A stretch of DNA of 64,000 nucleotides from Heterodera schachtii (Eukaryota; Nematoda; Chromadorea; Rhabditida; Heteroderidae): assembly GCA_023374025.1 (NCBI GenBank), contig SIJG01000036.1, forward strand, positions 1,081,815 to 1,145,814, in the 5' to 3' direction. This document shows positions 1 through 12,380 of the stretch, one piece after another (position 1 is the stretch's first letter; every line of letters begins with the position of its first letter). The translations under genes were made by a program, and so were the position numbers. The notes beneath the pieces are model-generated. The model searched no databases, had not been told where the DNA came from, and saw only the letters and a list, made by a program, of their open reading frames with translations.

Positions 1-1165
1 GTTCGTAGCAGCCCCAAAATCTTTTAAAAGTACAGATAAGCCGATCCTTTTAAGCCGATCCTTTTTTTGCGTTTCACACCATTTTTTTCGACAAAAAATA
101 GCTGACTGCAGGCGACGCTAGGAAAATTTTTGATTTTAATCGGTTGAGCAAAAAATTTGCAAATATAAATTCAAATTTGACAAAAATTTATGCCAAAAAT
201 TTATTTATTTTTTCACGAAATGGAACATTTCTTAAAAATAAATTTTATAAATATAAATTTTGAATAAATAAAATTATTTGTTTTTTAATTAATTTTCATT
301 GTTTTTGAAAAAACATCTAATATTATGTGTGGAGAAAAAGTTTTCGTGCTTCTCTCATGAAAAGTTACCTGCAAAAAAAAATGTAAAAAATAATGAATTT
401 TTTTCAACCCATAAAAAGTTTTTAAAAATGAAAAAAGCAACTATATTATATTATGGCTGGAAAAAAAGCAATATATACAAAAATCCAAATATGTATCTAC
501 CAAAATATGTAAATAAAATTTTTTTATTATGATTATTTGCACAAAAATTCTTTAAAAAGATGAATGAGAACAAATGATATAAAAATGACCAAATCAAGAC
601 CAGAATAAAATTTTAGATATTTAAAAATTGAATTTGTTCTTATAATTATTAACGAAAAAAGTGAGAAAAAGTCCAAAAAGAAAGTGTTTTTCCTACTATT
701 CGGAGCATAGAGAATCCAGGAAAATAATAATAAATATTTACATGAAATTTACAGCCCTTCTGATAAATTAAATTTGGCGTTTAATGTGAGGGCGCAAAAA
801 AGGGCCTTCGTTGCCTTACACTTTTCTAACAAATCGCCCCACTATTTATTTGCTCCATCTTTTTGCGTAATTTTGCTGATAAAATTGTTCTTTCCGATTG
901 TTCGGCATTTTTAAATCAAATCACTAAATTTGCAGCCCTAGTAATATAAAATTAATTGTCATTTTTTCATTAGTAGGATGGCATTCACTGCAAAAAATTA
1001 ATAAATTATTGGTCGAACTGCCACATATTCGTGCGTCACCAAAAGACGCCATTTGATTTGTATTTACATAAGCAAATTATAATAAATAGTGTCTATTTCT
1101 TATTAAATACGGCAATTTTCATTTTTAAATAATAAAAAAATCTTTAATTAAATCAAATTAAATAA

Positions 1166-1173
1166 TTTTTTTA
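1166..1173 (+). promoter_or_regulatory. Splice or trans-splice acceptor ahead of the first gene
   Basis: A run of T followed by AG lies seven bases before the ATG at 1181. In nematodes such a site directly upstream of the start codon is typical of spliced-leader addition or of a 5' UTR intron. The sequence cannot tell the two apart. Confidence 0.4.
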
Positions 1174-1180
1174 GAAAAAA

Positions 1181-4100
1181 ATGAAAATTTTCACTCCTTT
1201 TCTGCTTGCTTTTATCGGAACTCATTTTGCCGTGTTTGCAACTCTACATTCTTTGGATGAATGGAAAGAAACATGCCGAACAATTATTAATGAAATTGAA
1301 GACACTGAAACCAATTTAGCGGCTGGTTGGTTTTATTTAAACCATAATTGAAAAGATTTGTAGTCATTTGAGATCCCGAAGTCTCGAGGATCTAGGAAAT
1401 CCGAGACCGGAATACAATCACCAAATTTAAATGCAATATCCGAAGCTGATCAGACAACTTGATCAGTTTTACGGGCAGTATCCTATCGAATGGAATAACA
1501 AATTTATCCTTTTCTTTCAACTTAAAATTAAGGACTAAACCATTTAAAATTAAAGATTTCTAATTGAATTTCAACTAAAATAACTGTAAAATATTATTTA
1601 AAAAATTTTAAAAAATTTGATGTCGGATTTCCGCTTGGGTCGGGTTTTCCGGCTCCCAGTTTTATCCCTGTGGCCGGTCGGTACCAAATGAAATGGCACA
1701 CAAATGCCGTACTTTGGAATTAATTACATTAAAATGGTTCATAAAACAAATGCTTAAATACAAACAATTAAGAAAGCAATGAAAAAATAAAGCTGCAACT
1801 GAATGCCTTAGCGAGCGAAGTTGGCAAAATGAATTTTTTGTGCCTCGCACCAAATGACGAAAAGCCAAACTGTAAATTCGACAAAAGCAATTCACATTTT
1901 TTATACTCATTGACCGAGGCCATCCGTTATTGTGAGGACCAAAATGTTGGCCAAACTTCCGCTGGGAATAGTCAAAATGCCAATTTATCCATTCTGAAAA
2001 TGTTTGTGCAACAATTTCGTGCCGATTTCAACACATTAATCATGGAAATTGAACTGCTGGAAATCGGAGAAAGTGCACGTTGTGAGGAGATGAACAGAGA
2101 AAATGTGCAAAAATTCTTTGAAGAATTGAAGGATATTCAGGAGGACCTAAAAGAAAACAAAGGATTTTATGACGAGGAATTGAACAGATATATGAAATCC
2201 TCAATTAGCAATGATCAGGGATTTTGTTATGGAGACGCTGTCGAAAAAGCAAAAAAAGAGTTGGCTGAATCATTGGAGAAAAATAAACACAATAATGATT
2301 CGGATGACAATGTTCATCAAATTTTGATCAAAATGATTGTCAAAATGAAATGTTTAATTTATGAAAATGAATTGAATGTGAAGACGGCATTTTTGATGGA
2401 CGAACATGTCAATGGCAAAGGCATCATTGCGATGTCTGAAATTTTTCGACAAAAATTTGAACAAATTAGGCAATTAATGGGAGATGATAAAGGCCAAGAC
2501 AACGATGAGGTTAGCGCATTTTTGACAATTGTATTGTGGATTTTTCTACAGTTGAATTTTCTAAATTTAAAAAAAAATTCATTTACCTAATTAAATAGTG
2601 TCTAAGAAATTTTAAAAAAATTTCTCCGCCAATTTCATCTAATTTTCACACTTTAATTTTTTTGTTTCTTGAGATATAAAATAGCAAAAAATTCAAAATT
2701 TTTTGGCAAAATTATCGAAAATTTTAAAATTAATTATATTAAAACAATTTTGTAAAAAAAAAAATGTGGATTAGGAAGAAGAAAGGCGGAGAAGTAAGTT
2801 TATTTATTTAAATAATTTTTCTGCGCTTTATTTTGATGAGTAGTCTTATATTTAAACTGTCAAAAGAGTGGTTTCAGGTCCTAAAAAACCCCAAATTGCG
2901 ACTGTTGATGAGCGATCATTTTCTGTTTACAAAAAAATTTTGCCGAAAATTCTGTATGCTTTACCTTGGAAAAACATTTTATTGCATTTTTCGCAAATAT
3001 TTATTTAAATATTTCGGGTTTTTTCTTAAAATATAACCCATCCTAGGAATAATCAATTAATTTAAGCGTTTTGAGGAAAAAAAGGTCTATTTTGAACGGC
3101 TTTTTGAATAAAAAAAAATACATATCGCATCCCTGGGATAAATGTGTGCCTTTAAGGCACATTTTGTAAAATTATTAACTTTTTTTTTAGAAAACCAATC
3201 GCGAAATCTTGCTAGAATTAGCAACAAAGACAGCGGGAAAGAGTTCAGCTATGTTCCGTTATAAGAATATGATGAAAAACAAAGTTAGGGGATTCATTGA
3301 AAAAGCTAATAAAAGCCTTCCGACATTGCAAGAAGAGTTTGTCAAAATCAGTGCTGTCAGGATGAAAAAATTTGTGAAGAATGTGCAAAAATTGCGTAAT
3401 CAGTTGAGACCAGGCCAGTCATTCATTAAAGCTAAGCTGGGGATGGGTATTTACGGTTTTTGGGGTTAAGAATGGCTGTTACTTAGACGGGACACTATGT
3501 GATCGTGTTTAACAGGGCCTGATCAGACAAAACAGTCCAAATCCCGGCATTTTCACCCCAAGACTGAGATTTGATTTTACGTGATCCTGCTTAATCTGAC
3601 CTGTTCAGTCCAAATCCTGGCGTTTTATCCCAAGACGAGACGGGACTTGGCGTGATCGTGTATAACAGGGTCTGATCAGATATACCATCCCAAATGCCGA
3701 CATTGGCACCCCAAGACAGTCGACACTACGGGTTTTCGGCATAGCATGTCCAATATTTGTAAGGGATGAAATACCATGAATTCTAGGACATTCGATCAAA
3801 CCATGTTTAACTGGACCTAATTAAAGCTATAGAAAGACAACAATTTTCGCTTTTCGATTTCTGTATTTTCTTGTCACGTCCAGTCCTGTTCTGGTATTGT
3901 AATCCTACGAGGACTTAGACCCAGACCAGGAATTCTCGGTATTTTGGTTAGCAATGCTTTTAGTTGGACCCAATCAATTACCGCCTGCTGGTGTTGGTGA
4001 TCTATTCTTGGATTATGTATTCCCTTCAGGACCGAAATTTGGACAGTATTCTGTTCAATATACAATAATTATTTTAATTATTTCTTCCCATTCTTTTTTA

Positions 4101-4595
4101 GAATTCTTATCCGTTTTGGAAAATGAGGAAGATATGCCCGAGCTCACAACATCCTTTATTGAAAATGAGCTGAAAAATGCAATTACCAAATTCTTGAAAC
4201 AAATGATCGGAATTGAACAATTGGAAGTGATGGAAAAAGAAATTCCAAAAGCATTTCGAGTAATTTTTCCAAAAATATAATTTTTTAATGTACCAAAATA
4301 TTTTGGGGGTTTGGCACATAAAATTATTTTGGGAAATTTTTAAATAAATAAATAATTTTTTTTTTCATTGAGCTTTTTTGGAGAAAAATGGCTCTGAAAC
4401 AACTTTTTTTCTTCCAATTTTTAGCAAATATTTGGCATTTTTTAGGTTTAAACCATATTTTAGGATTTTTATTAAATAAATAAAAATAAAATCGGGACCC
4501 TGTTATTTGCTATTCACAACTTTCAGATTCGCCGCGAAGATACATCATTAATCAAGGAGCATGAAAATATGGCATCGTCAGCTGAGAATGTTTGA
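1181..4595 (+). CDS. Secreted helical protein of unknown function, five exons
   Basis: I read exons 1181-1325, 1812-2509, 3191-3446, 4102-4259 and 4527-4595. All splice phases agree, and together they give 441 residues. The first 20 residues form a clear signal peptide (hydrophobic stretch FLLAFIGTHFAVFA). The rest is charged and mostly helical, with a Cys-containing first half and a Lys-rich stretch from exon 3 (FVKNVQKLRNQL). No family is recognised. An optional 15-base micro-exon (2779-2793, before a strong GTAAGT) would add five residues in frame. Intron 3 carries a tandem repeat. AATAAA-like sequence follows the stop. It could be a parasitism-related secreted protein, but only secretion is supported. 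The gene structure is more certain than the role. Confidence 0.72.
3485..3725. repeat. Tandem repeat of about 90-100 bases inside an intron
   Basis: Three diverged units share a GTGATC..TG..TTAA start, a TGATCAG or similar middle, CCAAAT(C/G)C(C/T)G and a CCCAAGAC end. They lie wholly in intron 3 of the first gene. No coding signal is seen in them. Confidence 0.55.
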
Positions 4596-5096
4596 AAATA
4601 AAAGAATTTTATATGTGCTGAAGAATTTTGGGGTTTCAAATATATTTGAATTTATTTATCTTTTTTAAATTTCTTTCCATTTTTTATGTTTAAATAACCA
4701 TACGATAACAAATTCGAAATTGAGTGAATATATTTGCTGACGTAAATCATATCCAATGACCAGGGTTGCCAACTGAAAATTTTCAAAATCAGCATTTGGA
4801 CGACAAAAAATCAGCATTTGGGGTCAAAAATCAGCATTTTGGAAAATTTTTTACAAATGAAAAAAGATCAATAAAAACGTTTTTTGCGGCGCGCTTTTTC
4901 AAAAAAAACTTTTTTTGCGGCGCGCTTTTTCAAAAAAAACTTTTGGGAACGGGAGGGGGTGGGTACGACGGTGCCAACCGATAGGCGCCGCCGGGAAAGA
5001 AAATGAACTATAAAAAGGAATTAAAAAAAAATGCTTAAGCTTACAATTTAATATATTCTGGTCATAATCATATATTTTTACCAATTTTGGTAACTA

Positions 5097-5348
5097 CAGT
5101 CAGGTGCAAAAGTATGGAAAATAATTTTTATTTTTTTGTTTGACCGGTTTTGCAACAGATGAGAGATTGAATGGAAATCTTCTCAGTGCGAGAATAAGCC
5201 CTTAATATTCCTCTAGTAAAAATGGCAAAAGACATTCCGATCACTTAATCCATCAAAAAGTTATGGCGTCGCAATTGGGATTTTACGTCAACATAAAATT
5301 GAATTTTGGTCGATTAAAAATTATTTTCCATACTTTTGCACCTGACTG
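5097..5348. mobile_element. MITE of Tc1/mariner type
   Basis: A 252-base element has inverted ends that start CAGTCAGGTGCAAAAGTATG and continue for about 30 bases. It is flanked on both sides by TA (5095-5096 and 5349-5350), the target duplication typical of Tc1/mariner elements. It has no coding capacity, so it must be moved by a transposase from elsewhere. Confidence 0.88.
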
Positions 5349-5627
5349 TATTTGATCGAAAAAAAATTATTTAAAAGTTTGCTTTTGTTTAATAAAATGC
5401 AAATTTTATCTTTTTGTTTTTCATAAATTCCTTTTATGTTGATAAAATTTATTTATAAGGCAAAAAGGAAAAATTAATTCATAAGAGGAAAATGAAATTA
5501 CAAAAGTTTATAGCGCCAATAAACGGAAAGAAGCCATTTCATTGGAATAAGCCTTTAAAAACAGAATTTGAAAAAAAAAACTACCAGACGGAAATAATTT
5601 TGAAGCGCATTAAAAAAGCTTTCTTTA

Positions 5628-5919
5628 ATGTTTTACAAAATAATTGTCCTCACTTTGGCAATTTTTCTCATAAATTTTGCCTGTTTTGTCAACGCATCTC
5701 CACCATTTTATTCTGGCGACATTAAAGCGGATAATGACGACAAAAAGCAACAAGCAGTGAAGAGCCAACCCTTTTATAAGGGCGGTCACTCTGGTAATTA
5801 TTCTTTAAAATTTAATTAAAAAAATAATTAAATAAGGCAAAATTCCGAGACTTTCCTGTCTTACCACTGCTGATTGTCCTTATGGAATGCGTTGCATTGG
5901 CCTCATGTGCCGAAATTAG
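5628..5919 (+). CDS. Small secreted cysteine-rich peptide, two exons
   Basis: Exons 5628-5793 and 5837-5919 are joined across a 43-base GT-AG intron with matching phase, giving 82 residues. Residues 1-23 are a signal peptide (IIVLTLAIFLINFACFVNA). The middle is charged and Lys/Gln-rich. The C-terminal tail carries four cysteines in 18 residues (C63, C69, C75, C80; spacing 5, 5, 4), enough for two disulfides. The tail CLTTADCPYGMRCIGLMC has the look of a small extracellular cysteine module, but I cannot assign a named family. Size, secretion and cysteine spacing fit a nematode secreted effector or defence-type peptide; that role is inference. Confidence 0.72.
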
Positions 5920-6558
5920 AGAAGGACGAAAGAAAGAAATGTGCCAAAGAGAAAAACTCAGCGGATCACAAAAAATGCAACCCAAAATTTTTGAATTTTA
6001 ATAAATTTTTTCTGATCAGCCATGGAATTTTGGCATTTTCTGATTTTTGTTAGAAGGTAATACAATAAAAATATTAATTTTTTGGGAATTTTATCGGTAC
6101 CTAAACAAATAGGGGTCAGCCCAGCAGTGGAAATGTATTTCACTTAATATTATTTGCTCTCAAAAATCTAATAATAAATTAAATTTTATTCAATGAATGT
6201 GATCAAATTCGTTTCGTAAGCGAAAATTTTTTGTATTTAAATTGATTAAAAATTCATGAATGAAAAATATTTTTAATTCCCTTTTTATAATTTTAATATT
6301 TCTAAAAAATTATTTACGCTTTCTGAACCTTAAGTAAATTAAAATGTTTTCATGAAATACAGAAATAAAGTCTTCCGCTGGACATTGTTCTATGTCACCA
6401 GTGTTATCGGTTGTCTTTTTGTTTGTTTGTTTGTTTTTTTACAGAAAATGAATGTACAGTAAAACAAGGAATACTATACAATACAGGTAAAGATTATCTC
6501 AAATTGCCGAGATAATAATGAAAAGGCATAATGCAACAGAATATGGGAAACCAATGAA

Positions 6559-6950
6559 TAGGGTTATAAATATATGGATTAACATATTTTTTCTGCGCAT
6601 ATGCTATGAAGAACGGAGCTCAAAAATTGCATTTCTAAGTTAAAATTTTTGATTTGCTGAAAGTTTTTAGTCCATATAAATCCATATTTTGGGGGTTTTC
6701 GGGAATAAATCCATATTTCGACATTTTTGCATTTTTAGTACATGTTTTGGCCATTTTTGGCAAATTTTCACAAGAAAAATGCAAAAAAAGCGAAAAACCC
6801 ACCCCTAAAGATCGACTTTTTTTAGTTTTTAGTCCATGTTTTGGTCCATATTTGGCCATTTTTGAGCTTTTAGTCCATATTTCGGGTTTTTTTAGTCCAT
6901 ATTTTATGTCCATATTTGGCGTTTTTTAGTCCATATAGTTTATAACCCTA
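6559..6950. mobile_element. MITE, hAT-like, rich in TAGTCCATAT repeats
   Basis: The ends are inverted (TAGGGTTATAAATATATGGA on the left, its near complement on the right). Flanking 8-base sequences CCAATGAA and CTAATGAA differ by one base, as an aged 8-base target duplication would. The interior repeats the phrase TTTAGTCCATAT on both strands. The short open frames here are repeat artefacts. Confidence 0.7.
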
Positions 6951-7001
6951 CTAATGAACGTTATAATCGGTTTCAATCTCAGACTTTATTCATGTCATCA
7001 C

Positions 7002-8280
7002 TCAATTTGAATTTGAATTGTTCGAAATAAGCAATGATTTTCTTGGTCCCCTTTTGTCCATATAATTTTTGCAGAATTTTTTCCATTCCGGCAGCTCAAT
7101 TTTGCTATCGTTTTGCCTTTGTTTTCCATCTTCCATAAAGCCATAAGGCAAAAACTGGCAAAAAAATTTCACTGAATTTGGCATGCCATTGATTTGAGCC
7201 AATTTTTGCGCTAAATTCCTTTCACCATTAGTGAGAAGACAATTATTAAATGCTGCTCCGTAATATTCCACTACATAAAAATGATGTCTGTAAATTTTTG
7301 TCATTTTGGTGAATTGTTCTACAATTTTTTCGGTGGCACAACGAAAAAATGCTTTGATGAAAAATGCTTCTTCCTCCGTTGGCACAGCATTTTGTGTTAG
7401 CCATTTGTCCAACCATTTGCTTACTCTTTGCTCATATTCAATAAAATGGAACATGAAAAGAATATCTTTTTGGCCAGACAAATGCTTCCATTTCTCTCTT
7501 TTCATCTTATTTTGTAGAACGGTTCCTGGTTCATTTGTGGACGGAAAGAAATTCTTAAATTAAAATTTATTTTTTAATTTGTAAATTTTTTAATTGTTTT
7601 TATAAATATTAAATTTAAAAAAAAATGAAAATTAACTCTTTGTTTGTCAAGTGGAAATATGTGAACATATATTTTGTCATTGACATTGCTTGACATTTTA
7701 ATTTCAAATTCACCATCTACATTAGTTTGGATTGAGTAAAAATGTACAAAACAATCGCTTAAATCCTCCAAATTTATCCCTGTCTTATATTTTAAATAGT
7801 TTAGTTTCACTTCCGCAACATCGTAACTTCGCGTGATGGAATTCAATTTATAATCCTTGAGAATTAATTTGTTTATATTAATTAATATTTTTAATTAAAT
7901 ATTAATTTATAATTTTAATAAAAAATTAATTTTTATTATTTATTATTTCACTAATATTGAATAGGATTCTTTGGAATTTATTAAATATATTAATAAGTTT
8001 TTTTTATAATTAATAAAATAATATTTTTTTAATTCAGGGTCATTCTAAAAAATAAGTTTCAAATTAATAAATTTACTTTTTTTATTATATGTTCAAAAAT
8101 TGAGGAACATTTCACTGCAGTATTTTTTCTTCTGTCATCCCAAATAACAATTTTATAATTGCCTGGCGGTGTCACTTCGCCCGCATAAATTATTGAAAAT
8201 TCTTCCGTTTGCATTGAAAATGTTTGTCGCAAAAAAAACATGAACAAAATTGAAAAAAGAGTGAAAAAAAATTGAAGCAT
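7002..8280 (-). CDS. Secreted orphan protein, three exons
   Basis: On the minus strand exons 8280-8077, 7855-7637 and 7553-7002 join in phase 0 at both introns and encode 324 residues. The N-terminus is a strong signal peptide (FFFTLFSILFMFFL followed by polar residues). The first half contains a short beta-rich looking segment (GEFEIKMSSNVNDKIYVHIF); the second half is helical and basic, ending in an Asn/Ser tail. The segment GEVTPPGNYKIVIWDD loosely recalls transthyretin-like proteins of nematodes, but key features of that family are not evident, so I do not assign it. The start at 8280 was chosen because it gives the signal peptide. Confidence 0.7.
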
Positions 8281-8556
8281 TATAAAACTGAAATTTATGA
8301 GAAAAAAACAAATTTATCAAAGGAAAAACAAAGAAAAAATAATTAATTTTCACAAATTTTATACAAAACAATCTTTTAATATATGAAATGCCATAAATTT
8401 GTTAATATCCAGAAATAATTATTTATAAAAAAATATTAATCTGATTTTATTTATCGATTACTGCGTTGAAAATTAATTTCATTTTTAGAGATGCCTTTCG
8501 AATGGATTGAAAGATTTTGAAAAATAGAAATTTTTTTGGAAGAAAATATTGGTGTC

Positions 8557-8595
8557 ATGGAGCGGATTCGAACCCCCGCCCTTTTCCCTTTCTCA
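8557..8595 (-). other. tRNA-like T-arm with B box, probably a SINE or tRNA relic
   Basis: Read on the minus strand, the piece GGGTTCGAATCC matches the pol III B box, and imperfect T-stem pairing is possible. No matching D-arm or 5' acceptor strand is found upstream, so this is not called as a tRNA gene. Confidence 0.35.
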
Positions 8596-8639
8596 CTTTA
8601 CGCCGAACGCTGTGAGAAATTGTAATTAAAATAAATTCT

Positions 8640-9200
8640 TTACTTTTCTGCCAATAGTTACAACTAGGGCTTATATTTTTAGGTTCTAAAAACTGCCAAA
8701 ATAGTTGGTTTTTCGGTTCTAAAAAATCCAAAATCGGTGCTAAAAATGGGAAAATTGGTGCCAAAAAGTTTCACATTTAGGGGGGTGTAAAATGACAAAC
8801 ATTTATTCAAAAAAGCAACAAAATTAACCACTATTGAGATACGTAATTTTTAAAATTTAAAATTCTTCTCAGCAAAATAAATAAATTAAATTTTAGAGAT
8901 GATTTTTTGAGAAATATTTTTGAAAATCTTAGGATCTGTTCTTTAGAGGGTGTTATTTTTCGTTTTTATTGCATTTTTGTTAATAAATTTTGGGCAAAAT
9001 GCCAAAATAGGTTTTTTTTCAAAAAAATTGGGTTTTTAGCATTTTTTTCCAAATTTTTTGAGAATTATTGAGAATTTATAAAAAAATTTTGTGAAAATAA
9101 AAATTTTGAAAATATACCCCTAAACATATTTGGGTTTTTGGGGTTCATTTTTCGGCATTTTTCTTACATATTTATCTAAATTTTGTACATATTTGTGCCA
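8640..9200. repeat. Low-complexity repeat block, probable degenerate element
   Basis: The block has repeated phrases such as GGTTCTAAAAA and TTTTTGGGTTTT. Short complementary ends (CTAGGGCT at 8665, AGCCCTAG at 9206) may be remnants of terminal inverted repeats. No target duplication is seen. Confidence 0.3.
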
Positions 9201-9207
9201 GCCCTAG

Positions 9208-9551
9208 GCATTGGACATGACAAAACACCAACAACAACCATATTCCTGACCTCCGAGTATCAAGTGGTTGTGGAGTATTTGCCGGACAAAAAATTCGGCA
9301 AAAAGTACATTATGGTCAAAAGAACGGACATTTTGGCAACATTGAAACACAAAAACAGGGAGGCGTACACCAAGGCTTACCCAAAAATGCCATTCAGCAT
9401 AGTTCAACTCGTAAAAAAATTTAAATGTGCCGAAAAATGTGGACAAGAAATGCGTGTGGAGGATGTTGAACAATGGTATGATGATGTTGACGACGAAAAA
9501 ACCATGGACAAATGTGGCATTGGCGAAGGGTCAACCGTTTTCATGTTTTAG
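9208..9551 (+). CDS. Exon-like fragment of an unidentified gene
   Basis: An open frame follows a CCCTAG acceptor-like site and runs to a stop at 9551, about 114 codons. The protein is well mixed in composition, unlike the repeat-derived frames nearby, with the segment YLPDKKFGKKYIMVKRTD, three cysteines and an acidic patch near the end (WYDDVDDEKT). No signal peptide or upstream exon could be joined. It could be the last exon of a gene whose 5' part is lost or replaced by repeats at 8.6-9.2 kb. Function not recognised. Confidence 0.4.
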
Positions 9552-11159
9552 AGTGCCATCGAATGATGGACGGATGATACCCAAACAGGGATGGCACGGA
9601 ATTCCGATTTACGAAAATTTTTGGGCCTCGTTATCCCAATTTCGAAAAAAAATTTTGAGCCTTGGAATTCTGATTTCCGAAAATTTTTTGGGCCTTGGAG
9701 TGTCATTTTTCCTCCTTTTCTATTGGTTTTGATTTATACATTTTCTTTTGTTCCCATTTGCATAAAAACTGTCCTGTTTTACAAGCCTACAATATTTAAA
9801 TCAAAAAAAAATCTTAAAAGGGACTAAAAAAAAATCAAATAAAGCTAAAAATTACGAGGTTTTCAGGGATCGCTGATGACAAATTTGACATTCATTTTGA
9901 CCAATTTTCGAATCCCAACCCGAATTCGAACAAAGTCAAAATTTGAACATTATAGCAAAGTCAAAAATAAAAATGCAATTATATGTATTGCTGAAGTTCG
10001 GCTTTTTGCTTCGAACCCGGTTTGGGATTCGAAATTAGCCAAAATGAATGTCAGTCGATTTGTTTGCGACCCCGAAAAGCATATAAAACAAATTTTTGGC
10101 ATTGCAATTTTGGCATTTACTTAACTAGAAGCATCAGGCCATCTATTAAACTGGGGATAAGTGCCTAATTTTCGTCTTAATTGATCCATCAAATCTCTCC
10201 TAACAGCGATTGAAACAACGGAATAGATGTATTAGTACATTCACAATACACAGATGGCACATAATCAGACATTGGTAACAACATCATGATGATGGCATTT
10301 TGGGTGAAAATTATACAAATCGGATGGATTTGACGGGGGATCAATTTGATGGCACAATTATCCGTGATTTAATTAGTATCCTCTGGTGTATAAATTCTCG
10401 TCCATTCCGATCGCCACTTTTCTCCATGCCATGCCGTTGTTGTTATTGTACCATTGGCTCATCCGACCACGCGTCACGTCATTCATTCATCAGTCACTGT
10501 CGCTGCTTGAGGAGCTGCTGCTAGCCGAATTCCCATGTGCCGTATTGTTGTAGTTGGCATTCGTCGACACTGTCCCTTCCGCGCCCGCCGATCTGTTCGT
10601 TGCAGGACCTTGAAAAAGAGGGACAAAATTATATTTGTTGCTGCAGCAAAAAATGCCATCAAAAAATTCTGTACGTCCATCTCTCATTGTCGGCTCGGCA
10701 TCGCGTTCGCGGACAATGGCATCGAGCACATCCAACGCTCCGTTCGTGGGCATTTGTTCCTGCCGCGTACGCGCAGCAGCACTCCGTTCACGCTGCGGCT
10801 TGCTCGGACGTTCACGTCCACGCTGCTTGGTCGACGCGGACCGGCGGTTGTTTGGCGTTGTTCTGCGCCGCGACACAATCTGGCTACGTCTGCGAGACGC
10901 TTTCTTGGCTGACGCACGGCGCGACTCGCGGCGCGACACTCTGCGAGCGGACGACGCACGGCGCGACACTTTGCGCGACACTGCCCTCCTTCGGCGCGCG
11001 GTATGCCCCGTATTTCGCGTCTTTCGTCGTGAACGTCTGCAACTACAACGGCCTGCAGCGGCTTGAAGTCGCACGACGACGAGTTCGCTGAACGGGGCGA
11101 GGAGGGGTAAAATGATGGCGGAAAAGCGGAAGTTGGGCCCCCCTGTATGTTTTTTGGCT

Positions 11160-11815
11160 ATAATTTCTTTCTTTGTCAACCAAATCCAACAATGTTTGGT
11201 ATCATTCGATAGCCCTAAGTGTGCTCTATTAGCCTACAAAATTGCAAAAAATTTCGTCAATTTTGAACAAACTTATGGCCAAAAAAGGGGCTCTAATGCA
11301 GTTTACGCGTCCAATCAATGACCATCCTCGGTTTCTTAAGCCATAACTTTTTTCTTACTTGGTCAATCCATACATTCTTGGTATCAATTGAAAGCTTAAA
11401 GTCCACAGAAGTTTTTGTATAGAAAAATTCTGGGATAAAAGCAACAGACAAAAAATAATTGTTGAATATTCGCGAAAAACGATGAATTTCGGGTTTTTTA
11501 TTGCAATTTTTTTCTTAATGCAAATATTAAATTGCCGTGACTTTAAGCTTTCAATTGATACCAAGGATGTATGAATTGACCAAGTAAGAAAAAAGTTATG
11601 GCTTAAGAAACTGAAGATGATCATTGATTGGACGCGTAAAGTCGATTGGACGCGTAAACTGCATTAGAGCCAAAAAAAAAGTACTCCAGAACCAGGTTTT
11701 AGAGTTAGTTTTGGCCAAAACTTTTTTGAACATTAACGAAATTTTCGAAATTTTGCAGGCTAATAGAGGACATGTAGTGCTATCGAATGACATCATAAAA
11801 GCGCATGAAAAATGG
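11160..11815. mobile_element. Outer inverted-repeat element holding a nested MITE
   Basis: Sequence at 11170-11280 recurs inverted at 11690-11805, sharing the phrases TATCGAATGA, GCTAATAGAG and GACGAAATTTT-like pieces. The inner MITE sits between these arms. A related single arm occurs in the 2.25-kb repeats near 33780-33920 and 40070-40210. The whole lies in intron 1 of AT-hook copy 1. Confidence 0.5.
11289..11671. mobile_element. MITE nested in intron 1 of AT-hook copy 1
   Basis: The element is almost a palindrome: ends begin GGCTCTAATGCAGTTTACGC and are mirrored at 11671, and internal arms share AAGCCATAACTTTTTTCTTA. It belongs to the same family as the element at 12381-12810. A-rich flanks hide any target duplication. 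Confidence 0.68.
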
Positions 11816-12380
11816 GGGATGGAGGGGAAAGGGAGCACCGATCTTGAAGAAGTCATCTCGTTGATGAGGGAAGAAGAAGCTGTTGACGAATTGGAATTGT
11901 GTTGTGTGATAGCAACAGAGAGCAGAGAGGGAAATGTGTAAGCGCTAAAATTTAATTGCAAAAAATTCAATTAGGAGGGATAAAGCCGACTTGAAAAGAG
12001 AGAGTGAAAGCGGTAAATGCCATTTTCTGTGAATTTGAACCAAAAAAGGGAGTCGAAATCAGAGTTGCGATAGATTTACATTTCAAAAGAATATACCTAT
12101 GTAGAAAGTAAAATCTCGGGAATTTATGCAATAATTCACCTATATATTACCTACTGGGAGGGGGAAACATGACCTTTTAGATTAGGTCGAAATTGTACAG
12201 AAGAGAAAAGTGAATTTGGGAAGGTTCAAAACTTCAGCAATTTATACTTTTTTAAAATAACACAAATTTATGAAAGTTTCTGCATATTTTTATTAGCGAT
12301 ACATTCCCCATCAAAATCACCCATTTACTTCCATTGTTTCCCCGTCGGTCGAATCATTTTCCTCTTTACAATAAAATAAA

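Larger units (their letters stand above)
10490..11856 (-). pseudogene. AT-hook / Arg-rich protein, copy 1, disturbed
   Basis: The parts match copy 2: exon 1 at 11856-11839 (MTSSRS), exon 2 at 11087-10675 and exon 3 at 10608-10490. The second intron sits at the same place and phase as in the other copies. Exon 2 encodes a long basic stretch rich in SRR repeats and a degraded AT hook (RGRERPSKPQ). Exon 3 ends in a Ser run and SDSD. Joining exon 1 to exon 2 in the phase used by copy 2 soon meets TAG, whereas the long open frame is in another phase, so a frameshift or a different start must be assumed. Intron 1 is 751 bases here against 72 in copy 2, swollen by nested MITEs. It may be a pseudogene or use another first exon. 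Confidence 0.5.

Noticed and set aside
6635..6929. Frames of about 90 codons on both strands
   Set aside because: They come from the TAGTCCATAT repeats inside the MITE.
7574..8371. Transthyretin-like protein call for the 7002-8280 gene
   Set aside because: Only a short stretch recalls the family. The protein is much longer and lacks the usual cysteines and order of motifs.
10535..11091. Plus-strand frames of 125-184 codons
   Set aside because: They are antisense shadows of the GC-rich AT-hook gene; the minus strand has introns conserved among three copies.
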